Below are positions 44,154 to 53,958 of a DNA stretch of 64,000 nucleotides, piece after piece; position 1 is the stretch's first letter; the number at the start of each line of letters is the position of its first letter. The notes under the pieces were generated by a model. It saw only the letters and a list, made by a program, of their open reading frames with translations. It was not told the origin of the DNA and did not search any database. Source of the stretch: Bromus sterilis (lineage: Eukaryota > Streptophyta > Magnoliopsida > Poales > Poaceae); contig OX465595.1 in the NCBI GenBank assembly GCA_950022295.1, forward strand, positions 70,764,770-70,828,769, read 5' to 3'. The translations under genes and the position numbers were made by a program.

Positions 44154-45699
44154 TGATAACCCACAAGTGTAGGGGATCGCAACAGTCTTCGCGGGTAAGA
44201 GTAACCCAATTTATTGATTCGACACAAGGGGAGCCAAAGAATACTTATAAGCCTTAGCAGTTGAGTTGTCAATTACCACACCTGAAAAATCACTAGACAA
44301 GATATAAGTAGAAACGGTGTGTTGACGGGTGTAGCCTTTAAGACTTCCCCAATCACCAACACCACAAAGTAGTAACAAAGTAGTAGGAGCAACAAAGAAA
44401 GTAAAAGTAACAACGAAGGCAATGAAGGTGAAAGATGGACCGGGGTTCAAGGTTTCACTAGTGGTACCTCTCTAGGCAAAAGAACAAGGTGCTGGGTGAA
44501 CAAATTACAGTTGGGCAATTGACAGAATTGCACCAACTCTAGCCAAAGAACAAACTAGAGCATCCTAGTCTAAGAACCAAACGTAGGCATGTGTTCCATA
44601 TGTAGTTGTACGTGCTTGCAATAAGAACTTTGCACAACATCTCTTGTCCTACCATCCCGCTACTAACGGGGCCACTTAAGGAACTTATGGAGATTAAGGT
44701 GCTCCTGCGGCGGAGCACCGGAACAAAGCATTAACACTCTATGAACACACGTGATCCTCAAATTATAGCCCATCCCCTTTGGTGTCCCAAGCTGTTACCA
44801 ATGGGATCGCCGGTTCCGGACTATAATAGGTGCATACAACCGTAGATAAGATCTAGAACAACAATTATAATCATGCAACCATAACGTGCTCAGATCTGAG
44901 ATCATTCTACTCGTGCACTAGTAACAAGCATTAAGAACAACAAATTGCAGCAACAATAATTCATAAACCTCTTAGGACTGAACAAGGTAACAATTCATCG
45001 GATCCATACAAACAAAACACCAATTACATCATATGGATCTCAATCATGTAGGGCAGCTCATGAGAACATTGTATTGAAGATCTAGGGGGAGAGAATACCA
45101 CATAGCTACTGCCAAGAACCCGTAGTCCAAGGAGGAACTACTCAAGAAGCATCATGGAGGAAGGAGAGTCGATGAAGATGGCCCCGGGGGCCAAGGCCCT
45201 CCCCGGCAGGGTGCCGGAGCAGGATCCTGGTGAACCCCGAAGCTAGTTCTCGATGGCGGCGGAGATCGGAATCGCTTCTAGAAAAAGTACTTCGATATTA
45301 GGGATTTCCTCCTCGGGGGTAAAAATAGGGGCCAAAGGGGGCACCGAGAGGGGCCACCAGGAAGCCAGGAGGGTGCCTGGCGCGGCCTAGGGCTGGGCCG
45401 CGCCATGGACCCTTATGTAGTCCTGGTGGTGGCCCTCCCTTCCTTCCTTGGTGTTTCCGGAGGCTTCCGGGACGCTGATTTTTTATATAATTTTTCCGGA
45501 ATTTTTGGAGCACTTTTAATGGTCGGAAAACCTGAAATACAAAAACAACAGAAAATAGGAACTGGCAACTGGGTGCACTGAGTTAATAGGTTAGTCCAAA
45601 TATGCTCAAAAGTGTATGAAAGTTCAAGCAAAACATGGCAAAGTCACACAAAACATGCATGGCACAAGCAGAAATTATAGATACGTTTGGGACGTATCA
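44154..45699 (-). repeat. 5' LTR of El2 (1,546 bp)
   Basis: In minus orientation it starts TGATACGTCCCAAACG and ends CACTTGTGGGTTATCA, next to the PBS. Confidence 0.92.
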
Positions 45700-45846
45700 G
45701 CGCTGACCGTGGGGAACTGATTTGCCGAGGTCACCACGACTCTTGCGTCGTCCTTTTGAGGGTCGTCCTTCTTCTGGGTCACCCCCTTGTCTTTTGGTAC
45801 TCAGTGTTGTGACGCATTTGATTTGCCGAGGTCAATCTTCATGGAA
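45700..45846 (+). other. Tat leader after PBS, fused to pol by deletion
   Basis: It resumes the PBS interrupted by El2 (GCTGACCGTGGGGAACTG) and repeats the 110-bp leader seen at 31230-31345. At about 45815-45845 it jumps into the RT thumb region, so Gag, protease and most of RT are deleted. Confidence 0.6.
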
Positions 45847-47060
45847 AACTGCTCGTATACATGGTCTCTGCCCGAGGAGTCGAAGCCAACCCGGAAAAAG
45901 TCCAAGCACTCACGAGGATGCAAGATCCGTTGAACATCAAAGGCATACAACAACTCACAAGAAGGCTCGCAGCACTGAGCCTCTTCATCAGCAGGCTGGG
46001 AGAAAGGGCTCTACCATTCTACCAATTGCTCAGAAAAGGAGAGAAATTCGAGTGGACTGAAGAAGCCCGGGACTCATTCGCGGACCTAAAAAAGACCCTC
46101 TCAACCCCACCAATCCTGGCGGTGCCCAAGGAGCGACAACCTCTCTATCTCTACATTGCGACACACAGCAGCCTAGTCAGCACAACTGTCGTCGTCGAGC
46201 GCGCGGAAGAAGGCAAAGCCCAGAGCATACAAAGGCCAATCTACTACCTCAGCGAGGTCCTCACAAAATCTCAGCAGCGGTACCCGCACTACCAGAAGCT
46301 CGTATACGCCATCGTCATGACCTCAAGGAAAGTAACACATTACTTCGACGAGCACCTTATCACGGTTCTGAGAAGTGCACCACTCGCCGACATCCTTAAC
46401 AACCCTGGAGAAACGGGTCGAGTCGCCGAGTGGAACATTAAGCTCAACCCCCACGACCTGCAGTTCAAGCATCCAACAGCAATCAAAGCCCAAGTACTCC
46501 CAGAATTTCTGGTCGAGTGGATGGAGGTGCAAACATCTGGCCCTCCAGACCTCTCCAACTCATGGACGATGTTCTTTGATGGGTCAAAAAGACATCAAGG
46601 AGCCGGATCAGGCATCGTGTTAATCTCGCCCAAAGGAGATAAACTCAGATATGTGCTCCAGATCAACTTCAGCAAGGCATCAAACAACGAAGAATAATAT
46701 GAGGCACTACTCCATGGCATGCGCATGGCAAAAGCTTGCGGCGCCACCCGTCTCGTAATCTACGGCGACTCCAACCTCGTCGTCCAGCAAACAATGAGGG
46801 ACCGTGAAGAAGTCGCAGACAACATGTTAGCATACCAGAAGCTCTACAACACTCCAGAAGGAGAATTCGACGGCTGCGAGCTAGACTACGTCACCAGAGC
46901 AAATAACACAGAAGCAGACGAGCTCGCAAACATTGGATCAACTCGAGGACCAGTTACCCCAGGCGTTTTCCTCAAGAGTAGCATCCAGAGATCAATCAAA
47001 ACCAAGGAACTCGCGCCAGAAGTAGCCGCAGAGGATGATAACACAAGTGAACCAGCGTAA
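45847..47060 (+). pseudogene. Tat Gypsy pol: RT C-terminus, RNase H and second RNase H
   Basis: From 45847 the frame shows MVSARGVEANPEKVQAL (RT end), the connection and first RNase H (FEWTEEARDSFADLKKTLST, LYLYIATHSSLVSTTVVVER, IYYLSEVLTKSQQRYPHYQK) and a second, RVT_3-type RNase H beginning WTMFFDGSKRHQGAGSGIVL. A TAA at 46695 breaks this second domain; it continues in frame 46719-47060 with YGDSNLVVQQTM and ANNTEADELANI. Two RNase H domains are characteristic of the Tat/Ogre lineage. The RT catalytic core is absent. Confidence 0.85.
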
Positions 47061-48380
47061 GTGGCGGCAAAAAACTCAACCGCTGATAAAGAAGGCAACA
47101 ACGCGGTCGAGGAGGCAGAGCCAGCTGCACCTGGAGGCCTAGATTGGACAAAACCGTTCCTCAGATTCCTAACACAAGGCACTTTGCCACAAGACACTAC
47201 GGAAGCCCGACGCGTCAGTCGGCGATCTAAAGCGTTCACAGTAATCAACGAACAGCTCTACAAGCGCAGTATTTCTCAGGTACTCCTAAAGTGCATCGAG
47301 GAAGAAGACGGCAAGGCCCTGTTGCTCGAGATCCACGAAGGCACTTGTGGGCACCACGCGAGCAGTCGCGCACTCATGGCCAAAGCCTTTCGAGCAGGGT
47401 TCTACTGGCCAACCGCAATGCGAAACGCGGAAGACATCGTGCGATGCTGCATCGCCTGTCAAAAATTCGCCAGCAGGCCACACACTCCAGCATCAGAGCT
47501 CAAAACCATACCACTATCCTGGCCCTTCACCACATGGGGATTCGACATGGTGGGTCCACTCAAGAAATCCTCAAAAGGAGGTCGAACACATCTCGTAGTA
47601 GCAGTGGACTGGTTCACCTAGTGGATTGAGGCGGTTCAAATCACCAGCTCAACAACCCTCAAGGCAGTTAACTTCATTAAGTCCATCATCTTCCGATTCA
47701 GCGTACCACATAACATCATCACAGGTAACGGTACAAACTTCACAACAACAAAATTTCAAAACTTCTGCCAAGAATTGGGCATCAAGATAACCTACGCATC
47801 AGTCGCGCACCCACAGTCCAATGGCCAGGTGGAAAAAGCAAACGGCTTAGTGTGCGGAGGAATAAAAAAGCGGCTCCTCGCACCACTCGAGCAGGCAGCA
47901 GTCAACTGGGTAGAAGAACTCCCCGCAGTCCTATGGAGCTTGCGCACCACCCCCAACGCCTCAACCCAGTACACACCTTTTTTCATGGCATACGGGGCGG
48001 AAGCTGTGCTTCCACACGACCTAAAGTTCGAAGCTCCCAGAATCTCGGGATACGAAGAGGAAGAGGCAGAAGAAGCACACCAGGATGATAAAGACGTCGC
48101 AGACGAAGCAAGGGACACAGCTATAGCAAGGTCGGAAAGATACCAAGACAAACTACGCACGTACCAAAGCAGCCGCCTGCGGACAAAAAATTTCCGCAAA
48201 GGAGATCTTATCCTGTGACTAATACAAGAAAAAGTCCACAAGCTTGCCCCGCAGTGGGAAGGACCGTTCATAGTCTCGGAGGTCATAGGAGGAAGAGCAT
48301 ACAGGCTGAAGAACCCAAAGAACGACGAAGACGTGGGAAATCCCTGGAATGTGGCAAACCTGCGCCTGTTCTACCCATAG
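47061..48380 (+). pseudogene. Tat Gypsy integrase, interrupted
   Basis: The integrase inserts the cDNA into the genome. An HHCC zinc-binding domain (HEGTCGHH, then CCIACQKF) is followed by the catalytic core (FTTWGFDMVGPL, then a TAG at 47619) and continues with ITGNGTNFTTTKF and SVAHPQSNGQVEKANG, giving the expected Asp and Glu positions with D changed to N in TGNGTNF. The C-terminal part (PQWEGPFIVSEVIGGRAYRL) runs on past a TGA at 48216 to a TAG near 48380. A stop after VAVDWFT and the altered core residue make it inactive. Confidence 0.85.
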
Positions 48381-48496
48381 ACTACCCATAGGCACTTTCG
48401 ACCAGCAAAGCAGTATCGGCAGTAGCACCGATCGATAACTCGTGTAAAAACTCGAAGCAATAAATGAGATATTGCCCAAATAATACTACTTAAAGC
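48381..48496 (+). other. Spacer after Tat integrase
   Basis: A short non-coding stretch leads into the tandem hairpin array; nothing else is recognised. Confidence 0.5.
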
Positions 48497-48940
48497 ACTC
48501 GGGGGCTCGAGTGCAGACTCCCCCCGAGAGACACTATACTTAAAGCACTCGGGGTATCGAGCGCAGACTCCCCCCGAGAGACGCTATTTTCTCCTACGCG
48601 ACTATACTTAAAGCACTCGGGGGCTCGAGCGCAGACTCCCCCCGAGAGACGCCATTTCTTCCTACGCGACTATATTTAAAGCACCCAGGGGTTCGAGCGC
48701 AGAACCCCCCGAGAGATGCTATTTTAGCCTACGCAACAATACTTAATGCACTCGTGGGCTCGAGCGCAGACTCCCCCAAGAGACGCTATTTCGCTTACGC
48801 GATGACACTTAAAGCACTCGGGGGCTCGAGCGTAGACTCCCCCCCGAGAGACTCTATTTTGTTTACACGATGACACCTAAAGCACTCGGGGGATCGAGCA
48901 AAGACTTCCCCCGAGAGACATTACTTCGCCCGCATCGTTT
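48497..48940 (+). repeat. Seven-copy ~67-bp tandem array, each unit a G/C-stem hairpin
   Basis: Units start at 48497, 48547, 48614, 48683, 48750, 48816 and 48884 (spacing 50, then 66-69 bp). Each contains CTCGGGGG, a ~14-base loop (CTCGAGCGCAGACT), then CCCCCGAG, so each can form a stem-loop. The purine half resembles the polypurine tract of Tat elements (CTCGGGGGCTA). It lies between integrase and the antisense ORF. Confidence 0.88.
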
Positions 48941-49590
48941 TAAGAAGAAGTCCCACTCAAAGTTTTCACATCAGCACAATCTACTTCCCAAAGATAAGGA
49001 TAAAGAAGAAATCGGACAGAGCAATTTTTTAATGTCTTCACCCGATCACAAGTAATCACCTAAAGACTCGGGGGGGGGGGGGGGTACTCCCATCAGGAGC
49101 GCTGCCACGCACCCGATGAAGATTTGGAACAACAGTGCAAGCGCAAGAAGGGCCAGCACGGACGAATAAAGCTCAAAGTCTACGTCCGAATCTACAAGTC
49201 GAACGTCGCCTCGGGGACTACTCCCATCGGAAGCGCTGCTGCGCACCCGATAGTACTGCAAGGTACTCGAAGACATTTTTCATTAAACAAGGACCCGAAG
49301 GAAGTTTCCATTACAAAGGACTCGAAGATAATTTCCATTACAAAGGACCCGAAGGCAGCACAAATTACATGTCAGAGTGATTCAAGGCTCAGTACCAAAA
49401 GAAAAAAAGATCTACTACACATCAGAGGACCGCAAGACCAGACACCACCAAGAATTATGACTTCTACTTGTGTGCACATGCTGAGATAATTGGCACTTTG
49501 GTCCACATCTTGACGATCATCATCACAGACAAAGTAAGAACTAAGACTACGAAGAGCAACTCGCCACCTTCCTGAGCCTGGTGACTTTGC
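48941..49590 (+). other. Tat 3' region, non-coding, with G-run and short repeats
   Basis: It contains a run of about 15 G at 49068-49083 and two copies of an ACTCCCATC.GGAGCGCTGC-like motif (49084 and 49210). Three short repeats of AAAGGACYCGAAG type lie at 49290-49360. I see no coding frame. Confidence 0.6.
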
Positions 49591-50138
49591 CTACCGGCGC
49601 ACCCGCTTGGCTAATGGATTGACGTCCGAGTTCTCCCTAGAACTAGAAGAGCAAGCACCACCAGTCGAGGAGTCGGCAGAAGAAGAAGTTGAAGCCGAAG
49701 CACCATTTGACTCTCCAGAACCAGTACTGCTCGATTCCTCCCAGTACGGGTCCAGACAATTACCGCCGGCATCAAACGCACGGACGATGAGAGTAACTTC
49801 GCCATCAAAACGACAGTAAAGGCTATCTCCATCACGCAAATTCAGCCGTCGAGAAAATGACCTCTAGCCAGATCCAAGGAAAATCAGGAACGAGTTATCA
49901 ACCTCCAGCTCCACCCATGAGGGAGACTGAGCACACCCTTGAAGCTGGAGCCATACACCCCTCAAATTGAGTTCAGAAACAATGGAGGCAAATGAAGACG
50001 GAAGAGGGATCCGATTAGAGTTTCGGCTAAGAACACGCAGAATAAAGTCGTAGCACCAAACACCCTCCTCCACGTAAGAAGAGGGAGGCGCTGTCGTAGC
50101 TCCACGACGTCCACCACGCGAAGAACGAGGCGTGCGGC
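49591..50138 (-). pseudogene. Antisense ORF of Tat element with B3-like DNA-binding domain
   Basis: On the strand opposite to pol, one frame runs from 50138 to a TAG at 49591 with a single internal stop at 49861-49863. It begins Arg/Ser-rich, then RIPLPSSFASIV, RGVWLQLQGC, WVELEVDNSFLIFLGSG and, after the stop, RSFSRRLNLRDGDSLYCRFD and LIVRAFDAGG. The series IP..FA / W.VEL / GW.SF...L.DGD.L...FDG is the signature of plant B3 domains (the expected Trp of the GW motif is the stop here). A Ser/Gly/Glu-rich tail follows. The N-terminus was cut off by insertion of El4. Antisense additional ORFs downstream of pol are known in some Tat-lineage elements; the role is unproven. Confidence 0.7.
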
Positions 50139-51777
50139 TAATACGTCCCAAACGAATCTATAATTTCTTCTTGCTCCATGCATGTTTTGTGTGACTTTGC
50201 CATGTTTTTCTTGAACTTTCATACACTTTTGAACCTATTTGGACTAACCTATTAACTCAGTGCACCCAGTTGCCAGTTTCTGTTTTCTGCTGTTTTTGTA
50301 TTTCAGGTTTTCCGGCTATTAAAAGTGCTCCAAATATTCCGGAAAAATACATAAAAAATCAGCGCAGCAGAAGCTTCCGGAATCACCAAGAGAGGGAAGG
50401 GGGCCACCACCAGGCAGCCAGGAGGGCAGATGGCGCGGCCCCACCCTGGGCCGCGCCAGGGACCCTCCTGACTGCCTCATGGGTCCCCTCGATGCCCCCC
50501 TTCACCTATATTTACCCCTCGGGGTGGAATCCCCTAATATCGATCTCTTTCTCGCGAACTCCCCTCTGTACCTCCGCCGTCGCCGTTTCAAGATCGGGGA
50601 TGCCTGGAGAAGCTGCTCCGGCACCCTGCCGGGAGAAGCTACCCCCTCCGGGAGACCATCCATAGCCATGGACGCCTCCCGTATGTGCCATGAGTAGTCC
50701 CCCTTGGACCATGGGTCCCTGGACAGTAGCTATGTGATGAATCTCTCCCCTTTTGTGCTTCCACTTTCGATTCCTCGTGAGCTGCCTCACATGATCGAGG
50801 CATCTATGTAATTTACGCTCTTGCTAAGCTGAGTTTGTTGGGATCTGATGGATTATGAGACTATGTTCAGATTCTGATGAGTAATATATTTGGTTCTTCT
50901 CTTTTATATTTTGTTCTTTAGTAAACTCTTGCATGTTCTCCGTTGCGGTATTTGCTTTGGCCAAGTATTTTATTTGCAACTCCAAGAGAGAGCGTTATGC
51001 TCGATTGTGGGTTCAGCCCCTTGATGTCTAGCTTGAGTGACAGAAACATGAGACTAGGGGATGTGCTGTTCCCACCAGGGATAAAACAACGGTGCTTGTA
51101 CTTGCGGGTGCAAGAATTGTTTACTTTACGCAAAGTTCTTTTAATGCAGTTGTCTGTTGCTTTGAGTTTACACTTTGGGTGGGATTCTCAACTTAATACC
51201 AGCGAGATGTTCTGGATAGATATCTCAAGGTGGATGATTCTTAGTAGATGCAGATGGATTTCGGTCTACTTACCTTGGCATACTGCCGATTGCTTTTGAG
51301 CCCTTCCTTTCTTTGCAACATAGTTAGCATTGCGGTGCCTTCATAATCCTGTCAATTGCCCAACTATGATTTGTTTACCTCGCTAGCACTTTTATCGTCT
51401 TTTGGGAGAGAGACATCACTAGTGAAAATCACGGGACCCCGGTCCATCTTCACATTATTGTTCACACCCTCAATTTACTTTGAGCTTTTTACTTTCCTTT
51501 GCACCTTTTATCTCTTGCGTTGATACTTTGTAAACGACAAGGCCGGAGGAATTGACAACTCGTCTGTACTCGTTGGGAGAAAAGTTATTTGTTGTTGTGT
51601 GCAGGTCCACGACAACACCCTAGTCAGGAAGTAATTTCTTGCAATGTTTCCACCTACTTGTATCTCCTAAGTCCTACTAGTTCGATAACCCTTGTATCTT
51701 CGCCGAGGGAAACTTGCTGCTGCACTGCATCTCAAACCTTCCACTTGGGGTAACCAACGAGGGGCGAGAAGCCATCA
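50139..51777 (+). repeat. El4 LTR 1 (1,639 bp)
   Basis: It starts TAATACGTCCCAAACG (TG to TA) and ends GAAGCCATCA. A TATA-like CTATATTTACCCC lies near 50509. It has about thirty differences from LTR 2 before 50724 and none that I could find after it. Confidence 0.92.
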
Positions 51778-51787
51778 AGAAAATTTC

Positions 51788-51805
51788 TGGCGCCGCTGCC
51801 GGGGA
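51788..51805 (+). other. Primer-binding site, El4 copy 1 (tRNA-Asp type)
   Basis: TGGCGCCGCTGCCGGGGA lies ten bases after LTR 1. Confidence 0.85.
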
Positions 51806-51932
51806 CTCAAGTCTACAAGATAGGGGAGTTGCACACTATCTTTTACCTTTGCTTTTTAGTCTTGTTAGTTTACCTTTCAGTTTTTACTTTTGTGTCCTTA
51901 ATAAAAAAATACCAAAAATACCTGCTGCTACT

Positions 51933-53503
51933 ATGGGTTCCAATGAAAACACTAAGTTGTGTGATTTCACTAGTCACAACAACAATGACTTTATCTGCAC
52001 TCCTATTGCTCCACCTGCCACTTCAGCACCTTCTTACGAGATTAAACCTGCTCTGCTTAACCTTGTTATGAAAGATCAATTCTCAGGAGCCGGACAAGAT
52101 GCTGCCTTGCACCTAAACAACTTTATTGAGCTCTGCGACATGCAGAAGTACAAGGAAGTGGATGGAGACATCGTCAAGCTAAAGCTTTTTCCTTTCTCTT
52201 TGAGAGGAAGAGCCAAGGAGTGGCTACAATCTTTGCCCAAGAACAGTATCGATTCTTGGAGCTAATGCAAAGATTCTTTTATAGGGAAGTACTATCCCCC
52301 TGCTAAAATTATTCAATTGCGGAGTAACATTATGAATTTCAGGCAATTGGATAATGAACACATTGCCCAGGCTTGGGAACGTATGAAGACGTTTGTCAAG
52401 AACTGCCCCACACATGGACTGACTACCTGGATGGTTATCCAGACTTTTATGCAGGCTTGAACTTCACCTCGCGGAACCTGTTAGATTCGGCCGCGGGAGG
52501 AACTTTTATGTCAACCACGCTTGGTGCTGCCACAAAGCTACTAGATGAGATGATGCTGAACTACTCGCAATGGCACACCGATAGATCTCCAACCGGTAAG
52601 AAGGTAAACTCTGTCGAGGAGATCTCCTCTTTAAATGAAAAGGTTGACCTTATCATGTCTCTACTTACCAAGCAACCTTCTATTGATCCTCAAGATGTTC
52701 CTTTAAATTCTTTGGTTGCACAGGAGCAAGTAGATGTTAATTTTGCCTCTAGAAACAACTTCAACAATAATGCTTATAGGAGTAACTTTGGTAGCAACAA
52801 TCCTAGGCCTTACCCATCCAACAACTATGGGAACAACACTTATCCTACCACCAGAAACTCCATTTCAGAACTAGAGACCTTGCTCAAAGACTTTATCACT
52901 ACTCAGAAAGCCTTCAACAAGAGTGTGGAAGAGAAATTAGATATCCTCTCTTCGAAGGTAGACAACATAGCCCATGATGTAGAGATGCCGAAGATTAGAA
53001 TCTCTCCCCCCGAGGAGAGGAAGACCACTCCTATGAATGCTATCCAAGTCCAAATTAATGAAAACATTAGGATGTTGGGAAAACTAAAAGAGAGATGGGC
53101 TAGAGAAAAGGAGGAAGAAGAGAGAATTAAGAGCCTTCCTACCTACCACATAGTATCCACTATCCAAGTAGTTGACGATGTCCAAACTTCTAGCACCCAT
53201 CACACCCCTAGTCCCACTGGACCTATCAATGGTGATGCTACCACCTCAACCTTAGAAGAGGAAACCTCTATGAACATAGAGGCTTTCAAACAAGTGAGCT
53301 TAAATGATATCACTACTTCCTTGGTAGATACTAGTGACTTAGACTTTGACAACTGCACTTTACCAGAAGTTATTGGTTTCCTACACAAGATGTCTAGAGA
53401 CCCCCACACAAGCACACTCAATCTTGCCTTCACAGAGCATATCACCAATGCTCTAATCAAAGTTAGGGAGGAGAAGCTTAGAATAGAAGCCTCCATACCA
53501 TGA
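51933..53503 (+). pseudogene. El4 gag, copy 1, with in-frame stop and frameshift
   Basis: Gag would form the particle that packages element RNA. I chose the ATG at 51933, after the PBS; the frame is open further upstream but only through LTR and PBS. The Retrotrans_gag core is clear: AALHLNNFIELCDMQKY, LKLFPFSLRGRAKEWLQSLP, then after a TAA at 52263 FIGKYYPPAKI and AQAWERMKTFVKNCP. A one-base loss near 52448 moves the rest into another frame (GLNFTSRNLLDSAAGGTFMS), which stays open to 53503 with an Asn-rich part, a coiled-coil-like stretch (EEKLDILSSKVDNIAHDVE) and a Thr/Ser-rich end. No zinc knuckle is visible. Confidence 0.85.
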
Positions 53504-53526
53504 AGCTAGAAGATGGTTGAGATCCT

Positions 53527-53958
53527 ATGATAAAAATTAAATTGAATAACTTCTCTTGTTATGCTCTTTGTGATGTTGGAGCAAGTACCTCTGTTATGCC
53601 CAAAAGAATGTATGATATGCTTGAATTGAAACCTTTTGATCCTTGTTCTTTTGGTGTTCGTCTTGTTGATTCTTCCGTAAAGAAACCTTTGGGGAAGATC
53701 GACGATGTTCTTATCATTGTCAATGAAAATTATGTTCCCGTTGATTTCAGTATTATGGACATTGAGTGTGAGCCCTCTTGTCCAATTATTTTGGGGCATC
53801 CTTTTCTTCGCACAGTTGGTGCTATCATTGACATGAAAGAGAGAACTATCAAATTCCAATTCCCTCTAAAGAAAGGGATGGAACATTTTCCTAGGAAAAA
53901 GATTAAGTTACCTTTTGAGTCCGTCACACGAGCTAGTTATTCTCTTGAAAAGACTTGA
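53527..53958 (+). CDS. El4 retroviral-type aspartic protease, copy 1
   Basis: The 143-codon frame has the active-site motif CDVGASTSVMP (D-x-G-A/S-S type of plant Gypsy proteases), the flap-side region NENYVPVDFSIMDIE and the ILGHPFLRTVGAIIDM motif typical of Athila-like pol N-termini. It would cleave the Gag-Pol precursor. The frame ends at 53956-53958 and the usual RT does not follow. It is separated from gag by stops, so expression is doubtful. The start codon is uncertain. Confidence 0.8.
   Translation: MIKIKLNNFSCYALCDVGASTSVMPKRMYDMLELKPFDPCSFGVRLVDSSVKKPLGKIDDVLIIVNENYVPVDFSIMDIECEPSCPIILGHPFLRTVGAIIDMKERTIKFQFPLKKGMEHFPRKKIKLPFESVTRASYSLEKT

Larger units (their letters stand above)
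31506..45699 (-). mobile_element. El2: minus-strand Athila-like element, itself split by El3
   Basis: LTRs lie at 44154-45699 (5') and 31506-33052 (3'), with TG...CA ends. The PBS lies at 44125-44142 on the minus strand. The target duplication is GCGCC/GCGCT (31501-31505 and 45700-45704, one mismatch) and falls inside the PBS of the Tat element. The interior is 33053-34654 plus 41513-44153, carries one ORF related to that of El1, and has no RT, RNase H or integrase. Its 3' non-coding part matches El1 and El4. El3 interrupts it at 34655-41512. Confidence 0.92.

Noticed and set aside
48497..48940. Tandem array considered as CRISPR
   Set aside because: Units diverge, there are no unique spacers, and it lies inside a plant retrotransposon; CRISPR is not expected in a plant nuclear genome.
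49068..49083. Long G-run considered as a biological quadruplex signal
   Set aside because: Homopolymer runs of this length, also at 13919-13932, are prone to sequencing error; there is no further support.
50479..51299. ORFs inside El4 LTRs (for example 50943-51299, repeated at 57665-58021)
   Set aside because: They lie wholly in LTR sequence, are unlike any protein I recognise, and recur only because the LTR is duplicated.
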